Assembly: GCF_030247195.1 (NCBI RefSeq)
Contig: NC_080672.1
Coordinates: 387,827,037 to 387,891,036 of the forward strand
Source of the DNA: Topomyia yanbarensis
Lineage: Eukaryota; Arthropoda; Insecta; Diptera; Culicidae
Direction of reading: 5' to 3'
Length of the DNA: 64,000 bases
The position numbers and the translations under genes were made by a program. How positions within the stretch are numbered: position 1 is the stretch's first letter; every line of letters starts with the position of its first letter. This document shows, one piece after another, positions 25,026 through 38,479 of this stretch. The notes beneath the pieces were generated by a model that was not told where the DNA came from, searched no databases, and saw only the letters and a program-made list of their open reading frames with translations.

Positions 25026-25433
25026 AAGAAACAACACATTAATTAGACAGGAGTTAAAAATTTTCAAACGAACCACCCAAATTTGGTGAAATTACAATTT
25101 CGATGGAAGGTTTAATTTTTCGGTAGTATTTAACATTGCCAAATCAAATTCCAAAGGATTTTGTAAAAATAAACGTTTGGACCATAATGTTGACATTTGA
25201 AGATTTTGGTCCGTTTATCTTTAAAAAAAATTACAAGCGACCTAATTGATCGATTTTAACGAACTAACCTAACTAAACGATTTGATTAGGTGGGTCAGAA
25301 TAGCCACGGGCAACCCCCTATATTTCTAATGAATTTTAAAAAACTTTCATTCTTAAATTGAAGTCTGCATTGATTGTGCATTAGAGTTATGTATAAATAT
25401 GTATATGTCATCGATTTCAATTGAAAGTTATAG

Positions 25434-26010
25434 GGTAAGGTGGGGTAAATCCGACCTAGTAAATGGTTTTGGCTGTAAAATGCTCATTTTACATCGGATC
25501 AAGTCGTTTTATATACTAAATTAAAGGTTAGACTCCTGGGCAACTTTCTATATACAGCGTTTTATTCGTATATTGGGAATATTTTAAGATACAAGCTTTT
25601 AACGAAAATGTTCATTTTTGCTGTTTTCAAAAATGGTGGGATAAACCCGACCCCCTATGTTTTTGGTTGATTTAGTACAGATATTACCCAAATTTTATGG
25701 TGTTTTAATGATAAATCCATGAATGTTACGTTTTTGAATTGTAACATGAAGAAAATGGAGTTCAATGTCAATCTTGGAATGCTAAAATCACGAGCAGTAG
25801 CACGTAATGATATTCCCATTTCCATCGGAGCAATTGCTTGACGAATACTATAATCATCACGTTTTTGTGTCTTTCATTTGTAATTATTTTTTATAAAAAT
25901 ACTATAAAATAACAATAAAAATATATTTCAATTTAATAAATAAACATTTTCTTAGCAAAAAAAGCGATCGGATTTACCCCACTATTTAGAGGTCAAATTT
26001 GCCCCACCAT
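25434..26010. mobile_element. Putative TIR element with GGTGGGGTAAAT ends
   Basis: Left end GGTGGGGTAAATCCGACCT at about 25440 and, inverted, AGGTCAAATTTGCCCCACC at about 25989-26008. The two are inverted with three or four mismatches. A second inner copy, GGATTTACCCCACT, lies at 25970. AT-rich interior with no transposase. Confidence 0.55.
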
Positions 26011-26184
26011 GTCATTTTTCATTACGGTGCAATTAAAAAAAGTTATGAAAAAGGTTGAACCAAATTCATCTACACACTTTGTAGGACTTTATTCAAAGAA
26101 TTTAAATCCACTTACATTTTTTATGCAATCACTTTAACAATCAGAAATATCCTGTAGGCAATAATGCACAAAAGTCAAATAAAA

Positions 26185-27300
26185 TTCGTATTGGACATTC
26201 AACTACTCATCAACTTGTCAGAGTAACTAACATGACAAAGGCAAATATCTCAGAGGGCTATTCCACTGGAGTTGCTCTTCTAGACATCTAAAAAGCTTTC
26301 GACAGTGTTTGGCACAAAGGTTTAATTGTCAAAATGTGGGATTTCAATTTTTTAATTTACATAATAAAGATAGTTAAAAATTATCTTACTAACCGTACCC
26401 TACAGGTTTCTTATCAGAATTGTAAATCTAATAAGCTACCCGTTAAAGCAGGCGTCCCTCAAGGATCAAGCGTCGCACCAATACTTTACAATATTTTTAC
26501 CTCTGATCTTCCAAATCTACCTACAGGCTGTAAAAAGTCACTTTTCTGTGATGATACTAGCATCTCAGCCCCTGGAAGGGGTCTTCGTATTATCTGCAGT
26601 CGACTGCAACGAAGTTTGAATATTTTCAATGATTACCTGAAAAAATGGAAAATTTCCACTAATGCGGCAAAAACACAATTGATTGTGTTTCCGCATAAGT
26701 CAAGAGCTTCTTCTCTTAAACCAAATAATAACAATATTATTAAATTTAATGGTTTGAATTTAACGTGGTCAGATCAAGTTAAATACTTGGGTTTGATTTA
26801 CGATAAAAAACTCACTTTTAAGGATCACATTGAAGGAATCCAAACAAAATGCAACAAATATATAAAATGTTTATACCATCTTATAAATAGGAATTCTAGG
26901 CTCTGCCTAAAGAACAAACTATTAATTTATAAACAAATATTTTGACCGGCAATGCTATATGCAGTGCCAATCTGGGCAAGTTGTTGTGCTACTAGGAAGA
27001 AAACGCTTCAAAGGATTCAGAATAAAATTCTGAAAATGATTTTGAAGCGCCCTCCCTGGTTTAGCACAAATGAGTTGCACAGACTTGCAAACATAGAAAC
27101 ATTAGAAATTATGACGAACAGTATTATAAGCAACTTCCGACAAAAATCGTTGCAATCTTCAATTGTAACGATTAGCTCTCTTTATAGTTTATAAGTTAGT
27201 TTATAAGATTTGTTTAGCTCCTTATTCAGAAGACAGGTAGGTTTAAAACATCCTACTAAAAAAAAATACTTAACTGCGAAAGCATATTATAACTTAATAA
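26185..27300 (+). pseudogene. 5'-truncated Jockey-clade reverse transcriptase
   Basis: Plus-strand frame with Jockey-type RT motifs: RIGHSTTHQLVRV, GVALLDI, KAFDSVWH, GVPQGSSVAPILYN, FCDDTSI (where the catalytic FADD has become FCDD), WKISTNAAKT, VKYLGLIYDKKL and AMLYAVPIW. In-frame stops at 26289 (TAA) and 26943 (TGA) break it. Endonuclease and ORF1 are absent, so it is a 5' truncation typical of target-primed insertion. The 3' part after about 27195 is UTR. It resembles mosquito Juan-like elements; the exact family is not certain. Confidence 0.85.
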
Positions 27301-27479
27301 TAATTAACTGAATCATGTAAACAATAGGGATGAAAAGTCACCACTTGTGGCTGAACACCCAATATACAAAATTAGAAATGTAATGCAAACAAAACAATAT
27401 AATCAAATAGAAAATAATATATATAAAAAAAATGTTTTCCACGCTCGCTTACCGTGCTTACATTCAAAATGCGACAAAA

Positions 27480-27715
27480 TCTATAACAAACATGTTCGTC
27501 CATGCGGGGTCGGGAGTGTGTGTGCGAAATCGCAGACGTTGATGAGCGCAGATGATTGCGATTACATGATCGCATGCGTGATCAAATTTGTTTTACCGCA
27601 AAGGCACGAGCGTTTCAATGTTAAGGTTTTTGATCGCTTGTGCGTATTTATGTCGCGTATGCTAGCGTGTTTATACCTTCACGGGTTTGAATTCGTTTAG
27701 ATGAGAAGAAAGTTA
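27480..27715 (+). repeat. CG-rich repeat family, truncated copy 4
   Basis: A single partial unit (GGCACGAGCGTTTCAATGTTAA, GTCGCGTATGCTAGCGTG). It ends abruptly near 27715 at TTCGTTTAG. Direct orientation like the others. Confidence 0.6.
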
Positions 27716-28430
27716 TATAACTACTTTCTGTCAGTTTGTCCCCGGGCTGGGCCGTTGCATGATCCGGATTCCTTTAGGAAAATACATGAATTTACACGAT
27801 CTGACGGAATTCATCGTAAAAATATTGTGTGTTCTGTTCAAGCCATAGGCGACTTTGTAGAAGTTTGGAGTTGTTCTGAAAATTCCATTGGAGATGTCGA
27901 AGCATCTCTACTGGCGCGCATACCGTACTAGCTAATGATGTGACATCAAGAATGCGTCAGAGAATCTTGATTGACACCCTTCGACAAAAAATTGGCCGTA
28001 CCAACCAGTAACGCGGGTGACATCGTGCGTAAACTGTCGAATATGAATTGCCAATTGATATAGCTTAATTTAATACAAGTAATAAATTATACAAAACTAC
28101 TCTTGCAGGATTATTTTTCGATAATAAATTAGAAATTTTGGTTAACTATGACGGGCAAGGTTGTTTGAATCTGTCATCATTATGCCACTTGTTTCCCCAT
28201 GCGTTAGCTGCCGATTTATCCTACTTTCCGGTTGAGATATCGACGTTTCTCAGAAAATTACAAATTCGACGTTCATTAATAGTAAATATAAATGTCAATT
28301 CCTCTAGCCAACAATTCGTTTTGCCATAGGCAGATATAACTGGACGCGTATGGTGATACTTCAAGTTCGAGTGATTCTATAATCCCTAGATAAGCCTTGG
28401 ATCAAACTCCATGCCAAAAATTAAAAATCT
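27716..28430. other. No recognised gene; 76-codon open frame of unknown meaning
   Basis: A frame at 27701-27931 (plus) is open but has no motif I know. Following sequence is AT-rich. Could be an exon fragment or chance. Confidence 0.25.
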
Positions 28431-28439
28431 TCGGGATCT

Positions 28440-28620
28440 TCGGTTGATTCTCCATATTGATAAGGCCGGTTCTGATCGGGTTTCTCAAACTAATTTCCTT
28501 GTCCGGGAAGGATTCGGGTTTTTAAATTAAAAAAAATGGGTTCGGGTTTTTTAATGCCCAAGCTCTCGGTTTCGGGTCGAGTTCGCGTTCGAAAAAATCG
28601 AAACCCGACCATCTCTAAAT
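28440..28620. repeat. Cluster of CGGGTTT subterminal repeats
   Basis: CGGGTTT-type words occur at about 28478, 28516, 28552 and 28574, and the inverse AAACCCGACCATCTCTA closes the block at about 28600. Subterminal hexamer clusters with such an end are common in hAT-like non-autonomous elements. Only one end is clear. Confidence 0.4.
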
Positions 28621-31600
28621 ACGACCTCCAGTGTAGATCAGAGATAAAAGCGTTTTGATGAAAATACATACTAAAACTTATACCATCATGATCGTCATAA
28701 ATGGTATGAATAATGAATGTGTTAGAATTTTGGACGCCACTGAATTTTGTTCCTGCCATTAAGCGCTGTGGTGTTTGATTAAACAATTTTGCGATCATTA
28801 AACGTACGCAGCACACATTCACACGGAGACGAACTGTACCAAGAAAGAGTGAGCGTTTTTGATTACGACAGTCCGACTTCGACCGACATCGACCCTAATA
28901 ATGATAAATGCTGTGGAGAAACCAGCCATTTGTAGGTCAACCCTGCAAATTCCCTAGGAAACATGAACAACGTGCCCTGGGCGCCATGGATATCGGCACG
29001 CGTAGCACGAATCAGTTTCTTCCAGTCAGGAAGTCATACGGTTGCTGCAAAAGATAATACACTTGTTTAGCATACAGTTCGCATATGTCACGCTCCGTTT
29101 TTTATTCAAAGTTTTCAAACCTAGATTCCTTCACTGAGCAAAAACAAATTGAGCTGAACCTATAGTCGGTATTTCCGGTGCACGCAGCGGCTAGCTCGCT
29201 ACCCCCGAGCGCCGAATCGAAAAACAAACAGAAACAAAAAAATCATTTGACAAAATTGAGCAGGAAGCTTCCACCATGTCGACAAGTAGATGATCCACCT
29301 TAACACAAGTTCATTTGATGCTAGGTAAGGCTTCGCGGGGAAACCAAACAAATCGTATCTGGGAAGAACATTCACATCGCGAAGAAATCCGTTCCAAAGT
29401 ATATACCTACCTACCTACATCATGAATCAAAGCGCAGAGGGAAAGAAACCGACCGCCCAACGCCACACACCGATACGTCACTTGCAGTAACCACAACAAC
29501 AGTTGCTCGTGGGTATGCGTGGGGAATGCGATGCGAGTGTGTTGGTGGATCACTTGAAAAATGTTTCGATCAGACTTTAGAGGAGTTTGGGGTAGGTGGT
29601 TTTAAACGAGGTATAACGAAGAGCCGAAGCGAAAATACTCTTCGTAATTTATTCAGAAACTATATTAAAAAGTTAAACTAGTTGAAGAAACCGTTAGTGG
29701 TAACTGATATAACAGGTATTAAAATAATTTTAAGTGTTTGTTTTGTGTTTAACAAGTGCTAGTGAATTGTTAAAAAAGAAATTGTTGAATTGATGGGGAT
29801 ATCGGATCAAATTTCAAAATCAGCATTCAGCCAGATATATAACATTGCTCGAAACTTTTCCATAATTTGAATCAAGTTTAAATGAATCGAATGATATTTT
29901 TCTAGGAATATTTTATAAGAATAAACTATTTTATAAGAATAAAGTTGAGCACATTTTTCTGTACTCATATTTCTATGGATTCCATCCCAACACACGCTCA
30001 ACCAAAGATTCTTAAACCTTAATTTACTTTGGAGTTCTCTAGAAGCATAAAATAAACCACCTGAGTATTAAAAACAACACCGTACGTGAACCTGCCCCGG
30101 TCTCCCGCCGAATGCCGGTGGTCGTCGGCAAGCGATGATGATTATAATTTACCTCATCCTCGCCAGATTACCCCGGTCTCTTGGTAGGGTAGTTGATCAT
30201 GTTACCGAGGGAGTCCGTTCGATTTTTTAAATTTATTTTAAGCACCCACATTTTTTTACTACAAATTCTTGAACTTTTTCGCATTCTGGCCTTTCCTAAC
30301 TGTGCTACAAAATTCGTAGGTCAACAAAACGTGCATTACCCCCGGCAAAGCTGATGAGTGAACGATGGCAGTGTCTGTGGCTTTCGCTTTCCATCTGCCT
30401 GGAACGGATGAAAGTAGATAGCAAAGAAGATATTAAGACAGGCTACGGTTCGAACCACCGGACTGAGTACCAATTGCCTGTGAATAATTTTTGCAATGTA
30501 TTTCGGCTTACGGCTTATCAGATTCACTATCCGCAGTAGATCCAGTCCCGATGGAGATTTCAAAGAAGATAGCGCGAAAACAAAACGTGCACAAAAATAA
30601 TAAATGTAATATGCAAGGCAGCATAAACGAACGTTTACTTGAACTCACCTAATGATTTGGTCGTGTTGAAAATCAGACTAACGGCGGTACTGAAGAGAAA
30701 TTGGTACGCGTAATATGCATACGGTGCTTGTCGTCGAAACGTTATAACGTTGATCCGTAAATCTGTCATTACTTTTTCAGACAAACTCTTACCAAATCTC
30801 AATACAGATTTAAAAAAAGACAGAATTTTGAAAAAAAATAATACGATAAAGCTGAATGCACTTGAAAGATTTAAAAAAAATATATATGCATGTAACTCCA
30901 CTTCTGAGAAACACGAATGAGAGAAGATCTGAATCGTTTAGTATAAAACTCGGCACTTCAGTTCTCGAAATAAGTGTTCAAGGTTTGAACGCTTTCTATA
31001 CCTTTCTTTAATAGGAAAGGTAAAAAACATTCAAACTGTTTTGGATTCAGAAGAACTGGAAAGGAGCCCCGCTCACAAAAGCATGCACCCAAAATTAATG
31101 CATAAATTATAAACCATGCCTTCCGACGGTTACCTTCCCCTAAGTTTAATATCCGCGGTAGTAGACACGCCATCCAAGTGTCAGTACGCCGCTGTGTACG
31201 AGAATCGGATTAGTGAGGCAAGTTAAGTCTAAGCTTACCAGCCAACATGCTAGCCAACAACCAACCGGCCGCCGGATAGCATGTTACATTTGTGGTGTAC
31301 CTGTACATATATTTCGTCCTCAATTCCCCGCCTGAACAATTGCGTGATTTCATCACACACCGCACACAACTCATACAAACTACAAACACACACTCACATC
31401 CTGGTCAATTATTATTTCGCTTGCACCAACCAATTAAACCCTTTCGTGAGTTGCTAGCGCAAAGTGCACGACGGTGGATTCGACAAAAAAAAAGCGAAAG
31501 CCCATCAGACAAGCGGTGGCGGCGCGCGGTGCGGCATCAGGTGCATCGTGAACCGAAAGCTCTTAAGTTGGGTTTTATGCAACACAAACTCCCACAGTAC

Positions 31601-32080
31601 CACCCAACAAATAAAAAAGATTCAAACGAATCTTCTGCTACTGTCACTGAATGACGAATGATTACTCGATGTTTCGGAAAAATTTCATCAGTGGAACTCG
31701 CTCCGAACCAAACTGGACACCAGTTCACAAAGGAATATATTATAGTAGATTCATTCAGGTGGATATTTTTTTTTTTTTTTGAGATTAACACGCAGCTATG
31801 CATTATTCATAGCGGGGTTTTCCCACATTCCTACTGGTATTCCGACCAGTACTCAAACCAGGAAAAAGTAAGGTCATAAAACCAAGCATTGGATAGCGGT
31901 TGGAGGAAGCGGAGCACTTTTTGGTGGTGATGTTCGCAAGGATTCAATCGATGACCGAATTAATGTGGAAACCACTTCAGTGTTATTGACTGCAGTTGGG
32001 ATGCATGCAAGTGCACTAATGTGCCCTAGTTATTCGCCCTCGTTGGTTTAGGGGATGGTGTGATAAAACGGACTAGCGAC
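28621..32080. other. Largely unique region, no supported coding exon
   Basis: Moderate GC, few repeats and several purine/pyrimidine-rich tracts (for example 29395-29420 and 31370-31560). May contain 5' UTR exons or enhancers. I see no protein motif. A poly-T run lies at 31768-31779. Confidence 0.35.
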
Positions 32081-32086
32081 AATTTA

Positions 32087-32442
32087 TTAACAAAGTCATG
32101 GGCGCGTCGACTTCGTCTCATTAGAAACAGACACTAACTTAGTGTCGGAATAGTTTAGCGCCGGCTTGACGCTAAATCCCTTAAACGGAAACACATTTTG
32201 CGTTTCAATCGAACGACTGGTCAAACGTGATGTCCTGTCCGTTTCGGCTTCGCTGTGTCTCATCGGCATAAACAGAATTTCTGCTCGGACGGGACATCAC
32301 GTTTGAGCAGTCGTTCGATTGAAACACAAAGTGTGTTTCCGTTTTAGGCATTTAGCGTCAAGTCGGCGCTAATCTATTCCGATACTAAGTTAGTGTCGGT
32401 TTCTGATGAGACGAAGTCGAAATGCACCCATGACTTTGTTAA
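32087..32442. mobile_element. 356-bp foldback element
   Basis: Nearly the whole length is an inverted repeat around about 32265: TTAACAAAGTCATG at the left and its complement at the right. Other pairs are ACACTAACTTAGTGTCGG, AACGGAAACACA and TCGAACGACTG with inverted partners. Related to 45404-45763 through GACTTCGTCTC ends. Confidence 0.8.
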
Positions 32443-32533
32443 GTTAGGTTTTGTGCCCTTTATGTATAAAAAGTGGTTTCACCGGAAATTTCCCCCTGGG
32501 GAGTAATATTGGTGTTTACCCAATTTTTTCTTC

Positions 32534-32793
32534 TTACGGACCATTAATAAATTACGTAACGCAAAAATTGCCCAAAATTGACTCCCCATCCCCCCATGTA
32601 ACAAATTGTCACAAATTACTCTATCCCCCCTTCCCTGTTACGTAACAAATTCCTTGGAATTTTTTTTTCTTCAGTATAAACATGTTACGTAACGTTCTAG
32701 CTTACTCCCCCTTCCCCATATGTAACAACATGTCACAATTTGTCGGACCTCCTCCCCCCTAAAAGCGTTACGTTATTTATGAATGGTCCTTTA
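32534..32793. mobile_element. 260-bp MITE with GGACCATT ends
   Basis: Left end GGACCATTAATAAATTACGT at 32539 and right end inverted (GTTACGTTATTTATGAATGG) at about 32768. The interior has pyrimidine-rich tracts and repeated GTTACGTAAC palindromes. Non-coding. Confidence 0.7.
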
Positions 32794-33338
32794 GGGAGGA
32801 ATATAGCATAGGACAATTTATTGTTAAAACTGAACATTTCTACATATTTTTTTCAAAACGATATAATTTACAAAGGTAGACAAACTGAGTTTAGGATGCC
32901 AATTAGTAGGTAGCACCGTTACCGAAAATCCGAACCTATTTTTGGAGATTAAATACCTGCACTTTTTGGTATAATTGGGAGATGTTTGTGATTTTATCTT
33001 TTTCGCATTTTCTAGAAATAAAATGTTGAAATAAATAAATTGAAAAGCTTTCGTAGACCTCTGGGGAGGTTGGTCGGTTCTAGAAGGGGGGTAATTAAAA
33101 ATTGTCAAAGTTTGGTATACGTGATTTATGAACAGTCCCTCACTTACTGACCATCTCCTTTCAAATAACAAATGACATAGGGGAACCCGGGGCTATTAAG
33201 ACCGCGGGGATAATTCGGACCCACTCGATATCTCAGAAAATCGCAAAACTTTTTGACTGTCGTACATATTTGTGGAACCGCTATTCTGAAACATTAATTT
33301 TGACAGCTCATTCTTCATTTTTTTGTTTTGAAAGGAGA
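32794..33338. other. Mixed repeat debris, no gene
   Basis: GTGATTTATGAACAGTCCCT at 33120 resembles the end of the preceding MITE. GGGGATAATTCGGACCC at 33218 looks like the end of another element. No supported frame. Confidence 0.35.
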
Positions 33339-35105
33339 GCGATTCCATGAGAAACCGGCCGACCACAAAATATGACCATCGTCGATTCGAACGAAACTTT
33401 GAAGTTGTGTCCGGTTTATGAATCTCCATCATTTTCTTTGACAATTGCAATATTTTGATACAAGAGCAATTATTCAAAAGGGCGTAAACATTTGTACGTG
33501 CATTAATTTCAATTTTTTTTGTTCGATTACTGTATTTTATACAGCAAAACTTTCTGAGAACTAGTTTCAGGGAATGAATATTTATGTGCGAAAAAAATAT
33601 ACACTGAAAAAAATGTTGTGTCATTTTTCACAAAAACAAAAATTTGTGTTGAAAATTTGAAATGCAAAAATACCTATTTTTTCTAATTTTTTTTATTTTA
33701 GAAACAAAAACCTAAACAGAAAAGAAACATTTTGAATGTGATTGTATAATGGAGAACGTTTCGGTTAAATTTTTTTCTAACAATTACTTTATACATGTTT
33801 TTAAATTTCATACAAAATGACATACAAAACTGTAATTTTATTACAGAATATAATTCTTAGTCTTATTTGAAAAAAAAAAGTCAAAAGTCAAAAGGCCCAC
33901 AACATTTCCTATAACTTTTTCTTTGACATCAAGGTGATATTGTAAACCATTTGAAAGCTATACGAAAACAACCAAAATATAATCGAACTATTTAGTTTAA
34001 TCATAAGTCCCTATGGTTGAATAGTATTTTGATTGTTTTTGTATAGCTTTCAAATGGTTTACAATATCACCTTGATGTCAAAGAGAAAGTTACAGGAAAT
34101 GTTATGGGCCTTTTGAAAAAGTTATTATTGTTAATGGAGAAACGCAAACAACTTCTGAAAAGGTCGTGATAAAACAAAAGCATTATGTTGGTAAAACAAA
34201 ATTTGAAATATCTACGTTTCAGAAAATTTTTGTTTTTAGCATTTTGATTTAAAATAGCGTTTAGAATCATATTCAAAAAGAAAATTGTATTTTGACTGCA
34301 AATAGTAAGAATTATAAAAATATGTCAAAAGTTGTTAGGATTTTTTTTTTATTGAAAGCTTCTTCATGATCCAAATACACTGAAAAGTTTCTTTTACGTC
34401 TTTAAAACGATAAACATTAGATTTTTGACATTTTATGATGAGGTAACGCGAATAACTTTTAAAAAGGGCATAATCACACGAATTAAATGTTTTTGTTGGA
34501 ACAAAATTTCAAATATCTCGACAAATATCGCATTTTGGAAGATTTTTGTTAACTACATTTTGATTTCAAATAAGACTAAGAATTATATTCTGTAATAAAA
34601 TTACAGTTTTGTATGTGAATTAGCATGAAATTTAAAAACATCATAAAGTTATTGTTAGAAAAACTTTTTTACCGATAAGTTCTCCATTGTACAATCACAT
34701 TCAAAATGTTTCTTTTCTCTTGAGGTTTTTATTGACAAAATTTAAAAAATTAGAAAAAATGGTTTTTTTCGCAATTTAAATTTTTAACACAAATTTTTGT
34801 TTTTTGAAAAATGACACAAAAATTTTTTCAGTGTATATTTTTTTCGCACATAAATATTCATTCTCTGAAACTAGTTCTCAGAAAGTTTTGCTGTACAAAA
34901 TACAGTAATCGAACAAAAAATTGAAAATAATGCACGTAGAAATGTTTACGCCTTTTTAAAATATTGCTCTTGAGTCAAAATAATCTTACTGATTGTGGAA
35001 AATGTCTAGTCTTCCATGTCGATGAAATGTGTAAAGTTTCGTAGGAATCCAAGATGGTCGATCAGGATTTTAATTATTTTCGGACGGATCTTCGTGGAAT
35101 TCCTC
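33339..35105. mobile_element. Long-TIR foldback element, copy B, with palindromic core
   Basis: The outer arms match those of 5685-7048 (GATTCCATGAGAA, ATATGACCATCGTCGATTCG; right end GGACGGATCTTCGTGGAATT). The centre at about 33890-34125 is a second inverted repeat: AAACCATTTGAAAGCTATAC and its complement lie 50-60 bp apart around 34000. This makes much of the element self-complementary. No coding frame supported. Confidence 0.75.
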
Positions 35106-35554
35106 AGCTACAACGTGTTTCATTTTTTTGTCATCCTCTAAACAAAAATCATTAATGATTATAATTAGCATGATTAAAATAACAAATGAAAGTGAAAAAA
35201 TAACAGGCAAACATTTTGAAAATCATGAGGCTCCTCTTTTGTGAAATGATTTTCGTTTGGGTGAAAACACAGATATTAGGACGCTCGTCGGTTTTGTGCG
35301 AAATGGGCGTACTGGGCTATTCGGACCTCCTATCTCATCAACCACCGTTCAACGGCTTGCGGGTACGCACACGATTGCCCACGCCACAGCAAAGAATATA
35401 AATGATACCGCAATCGACATCTGTGACTAACCAAGTGCCAATGAACTTTTACGGCACCAAAATATAGCTGACGTTTCAAATTAACGATTAGGACCTTTGA
35501 CCGATAAATTCTTTCACATCGACCAAAAAGGGCGATTTGCTTAGGTAGTTTCAT
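35106..35554. other. No feature seen
   Basis: Mixed composition sequence between the foldback element and the tandem array. No recognisable frame. Confidence 0.4.
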
Positions 35555-36160
35555 GTTTCATGGCAACTGGAAGCCGTCATTTTGGAATATAATCATCAAT
35601 TTTCATCATCTCTTGACCCCCATCTGTCAAATTAACTTCATATTGCTGTTGGTTTTTCACTGTTTTCTTGTAACCGAAAGCTGTCATCTTGGTTTTCAAA
35701 ATGGCATACTGACCACCACCTTTCAAATGTCACCAACATTGATGATGGTTTTACTGACATTTATTAAACGGATGCCAGCACCTTGGTTATGAAAATGGCA
35801 TCAATCATCAATTTTCATCATCTGCTGACCACCTCCTTTCAAACGACATCTATATTGATCATAGTTTTCGCTATTTTGTGGCTACCGGTAACCGCCATTT
35901 TGATTACAAAATGATCTCAATCATCAATTTCCGTTATCTCATGACAACCATTTTCCCAATGATACCCATATTGGTTTTGTTTTTCACTTTTTTGTGATAA
36001 CCAGAAAGCGTCATCTTGAAAATGGAGTCAAACATTAATTTTCATCAGCTACTGTCAACCCTCTTTCAAATGTCACCCATGTGGATGATGGCTATCACTG
36101 TTTTATTGGTAATCACAAGCCGCAATCTTGATTTTCAAAATGGCGCATTGCACCCCAACT
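35555..36160 (+). repeat. Degenerate ~110-bp tandem array, five to six units
   Basis: A block of the type GGAAGCCGTCATTTTGG recurs near 35570, 35678, 35770, 35888, 36003 and 36117. Between the copies are CAATCATCAATTTTCATCATC and CCACCTCCTTTCAAA-like words. Spacing is 92-118 bp. No frame runs through it. Confidence 0.7.
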
Positions 36161-38470
36161 AAAGTCATAGTATTGGTGTTTTCGGTACTATACATAAACT
36201 GCATGAATACTACATTTGATATAAAGTATATCTTACCAACAGCAAAAACTTGAGAACAAAAATGTCATCGTTTCCAGAAATCGAGCGAGTAATAACGGGA
36301 ATCAAACGTCGCACCTCAGTAGAATGACTGAAATCGGAACTGTAGTTGTTATTAGACCATGTAATGCAAACGTACCGAAGGACTATCGCAAATAAATCAA
36401 GAGTGCTGATTCAAATTGGTCCTTAGTGACAAATGTAAATCAACCGAGCAGCACAGCATGTGATTAGTACATAGCTAACAAATACCAAAAACCAGAACTC
36501 ATTATGGTCCGTATTTGTCAAAATAAGCATTATAAAAAAAGTCGCAAAATGTTCATGATCATATTTTGAAATTTTGTACTTGAGACCTTTTAAATTAAAA
36601 GAATACATGAGTACAATATTTCAAAACTTCTGCAACTGTTTATAGACACCTTGTAAAAACGACTAAAACTAGCAATCATGAATGTAAACTGACACCACGA
36701 AAGATCCCATAAGCTTTGCATGGGCTTCCTCCTATACTTCCCCTTACAAAACCCTTATGCTCGTTTGACTATGCTTTTTAACAATCCGTTTGACAAGAAT
36801 TTTTGACACTTCGCTAGTCTGTGTATAAAGTGTCTGTAGTACATAGTAAGAACATCCTAAGCATCAAAATAAAACAAATTATTTTCTCCTGTTCATGCGA
36901 CTTATTTTCGAAGTTAAATTTGGAAAGTAAAATAAAAACTATAATTGAAAACCTCATTTATTCCGATGTCATTCATGGGTTTTAACTACTTCCAGCCAAC
37001 TGTTGGTTAATATCTGAGACGAGACATGCTAATAGCAAAAAATCGAACGTCAAATGCAGCCAGTCCATTGAAACTATGTGAGGCAGAAAGAAAGGCTATG
37101 TGACACGAACGATAGAATGAACGGGAAAAAAAGAAAACATCTATCCGTAAGTCCCGTCTTAGGTTAATATATACAAAAGTTTCCTACATTTTTTCTCCAA
37201 GACTTCTTTTAAATCCAGTGCAACTATTAAACTTCCGTCATAGAGAACATCTGTAGTCCGCTGTTCATTTTGTCGGAAACCTTGAAGAAGTTCAATATAA
37301 GTGCTACTTTTGTTGAAAAGTCTTTTGTGTAGTGTCGCCTTATTCTTGGGCCCGAAAAAAGACCTATGTGAAAGGTCCCTTAATTTTCAAAAAGACGCTT
37401 AGAAACTACACTAGTAATATTTACCTAAAGAGCACAGCCCTTAGACTATATTAGAATAATTGTTCCGCCAAAACACATATTTGTTCCCAAATAGAAATTT
37501 GTTTTAAGTACAAGAAACTTTAACCTTCTCTTCTTCAGTTCCAGCTGAGTTTCACTTGGGACCTTTTGATTAAGTACTATTGAAATATGTTACTATATGG
37601 CTGCTTAAAATCGCATATCCGCCGTCGCGACGTCGAAAATCGGGTTGCCACGTCTTGAGAGGCTTTGACCCGGAGATTTTCACTGTCCTAGCGGGTGGTG
37701 AATTTTAAGTGGAACAAGACATAAATTGGAATCAAAGCGATTGCTCGGTATTTCACAGCACTAATCGTCTTTTATTACATATTGAGCGAAAAAAGACAAG
37801 TATGTGCTCTTTCATTCCTTCTGTAAGTTGTCATGGATTTTAGCACTGGTTGATTAGTGATATGCCAAAATTATCTTATCAATCACTGTACATTATTATG
37901 TTTTTACCAAGCTTAGTGCGCACCACTATTCCATGACTGTAAAAAAAGATGTAAAATTTTCACGTTTGAAAACGGTTTGTACGTGCCAAGAATTCAAAAG
38001 CACCAGCTACTCTCGCTGTGGAGAATAGGTAGAATGGGCATAGCTCTCCTCCACAACTAACAGGAAAATGGGACAAAGGAATTTTGTAGAAAATTTGATG
38101 TTTTTTATTTTCATTGTTTTGCGAATCAAATCAGCAATATTTGGTGAACTCATCTTGGCCACCTTGAAACGAAGGGTTAATCGAACAGAATAAATTTGAA
38201 CCACCGCAATGGTAAACTTAGGCTTTTTAAATATTTGGCAAAGAATCAATTAATTTCGAAAAAGCTGAAACTATGCTTCCTCCCACCAAGCCTAGAGAAA
38301 TTGATGTAAAACCCGCAGGCCCGGAAATAGCTCCCGAAAACCGGAGTCTCCGAGTCAAACCCGAACGGGTGGCAATCCTGGTCGAAAGGGAACCCCACAG
38401 AACATGGGACAAACATACGATTATAGGTAGTATGTCTATAATATAAAATAAAAAAAAATTACTGCCGCGA
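36161..38470. other. No supported gene
   Basis: AT-rich sequence. A more GC-rich patch at 38260-38400 is open on both strands but has no motif I recognise. Confidence 0.35.
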
Positions 38471-38479
38471 AAATTGATT

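Noticed and set aside
38227..38412. 61-codon minus-strand frame and an open plus frame next to the tankyrase fragment
   Set aside because: Neither reading matches tankyrase or another family I know; kept as unassigned.
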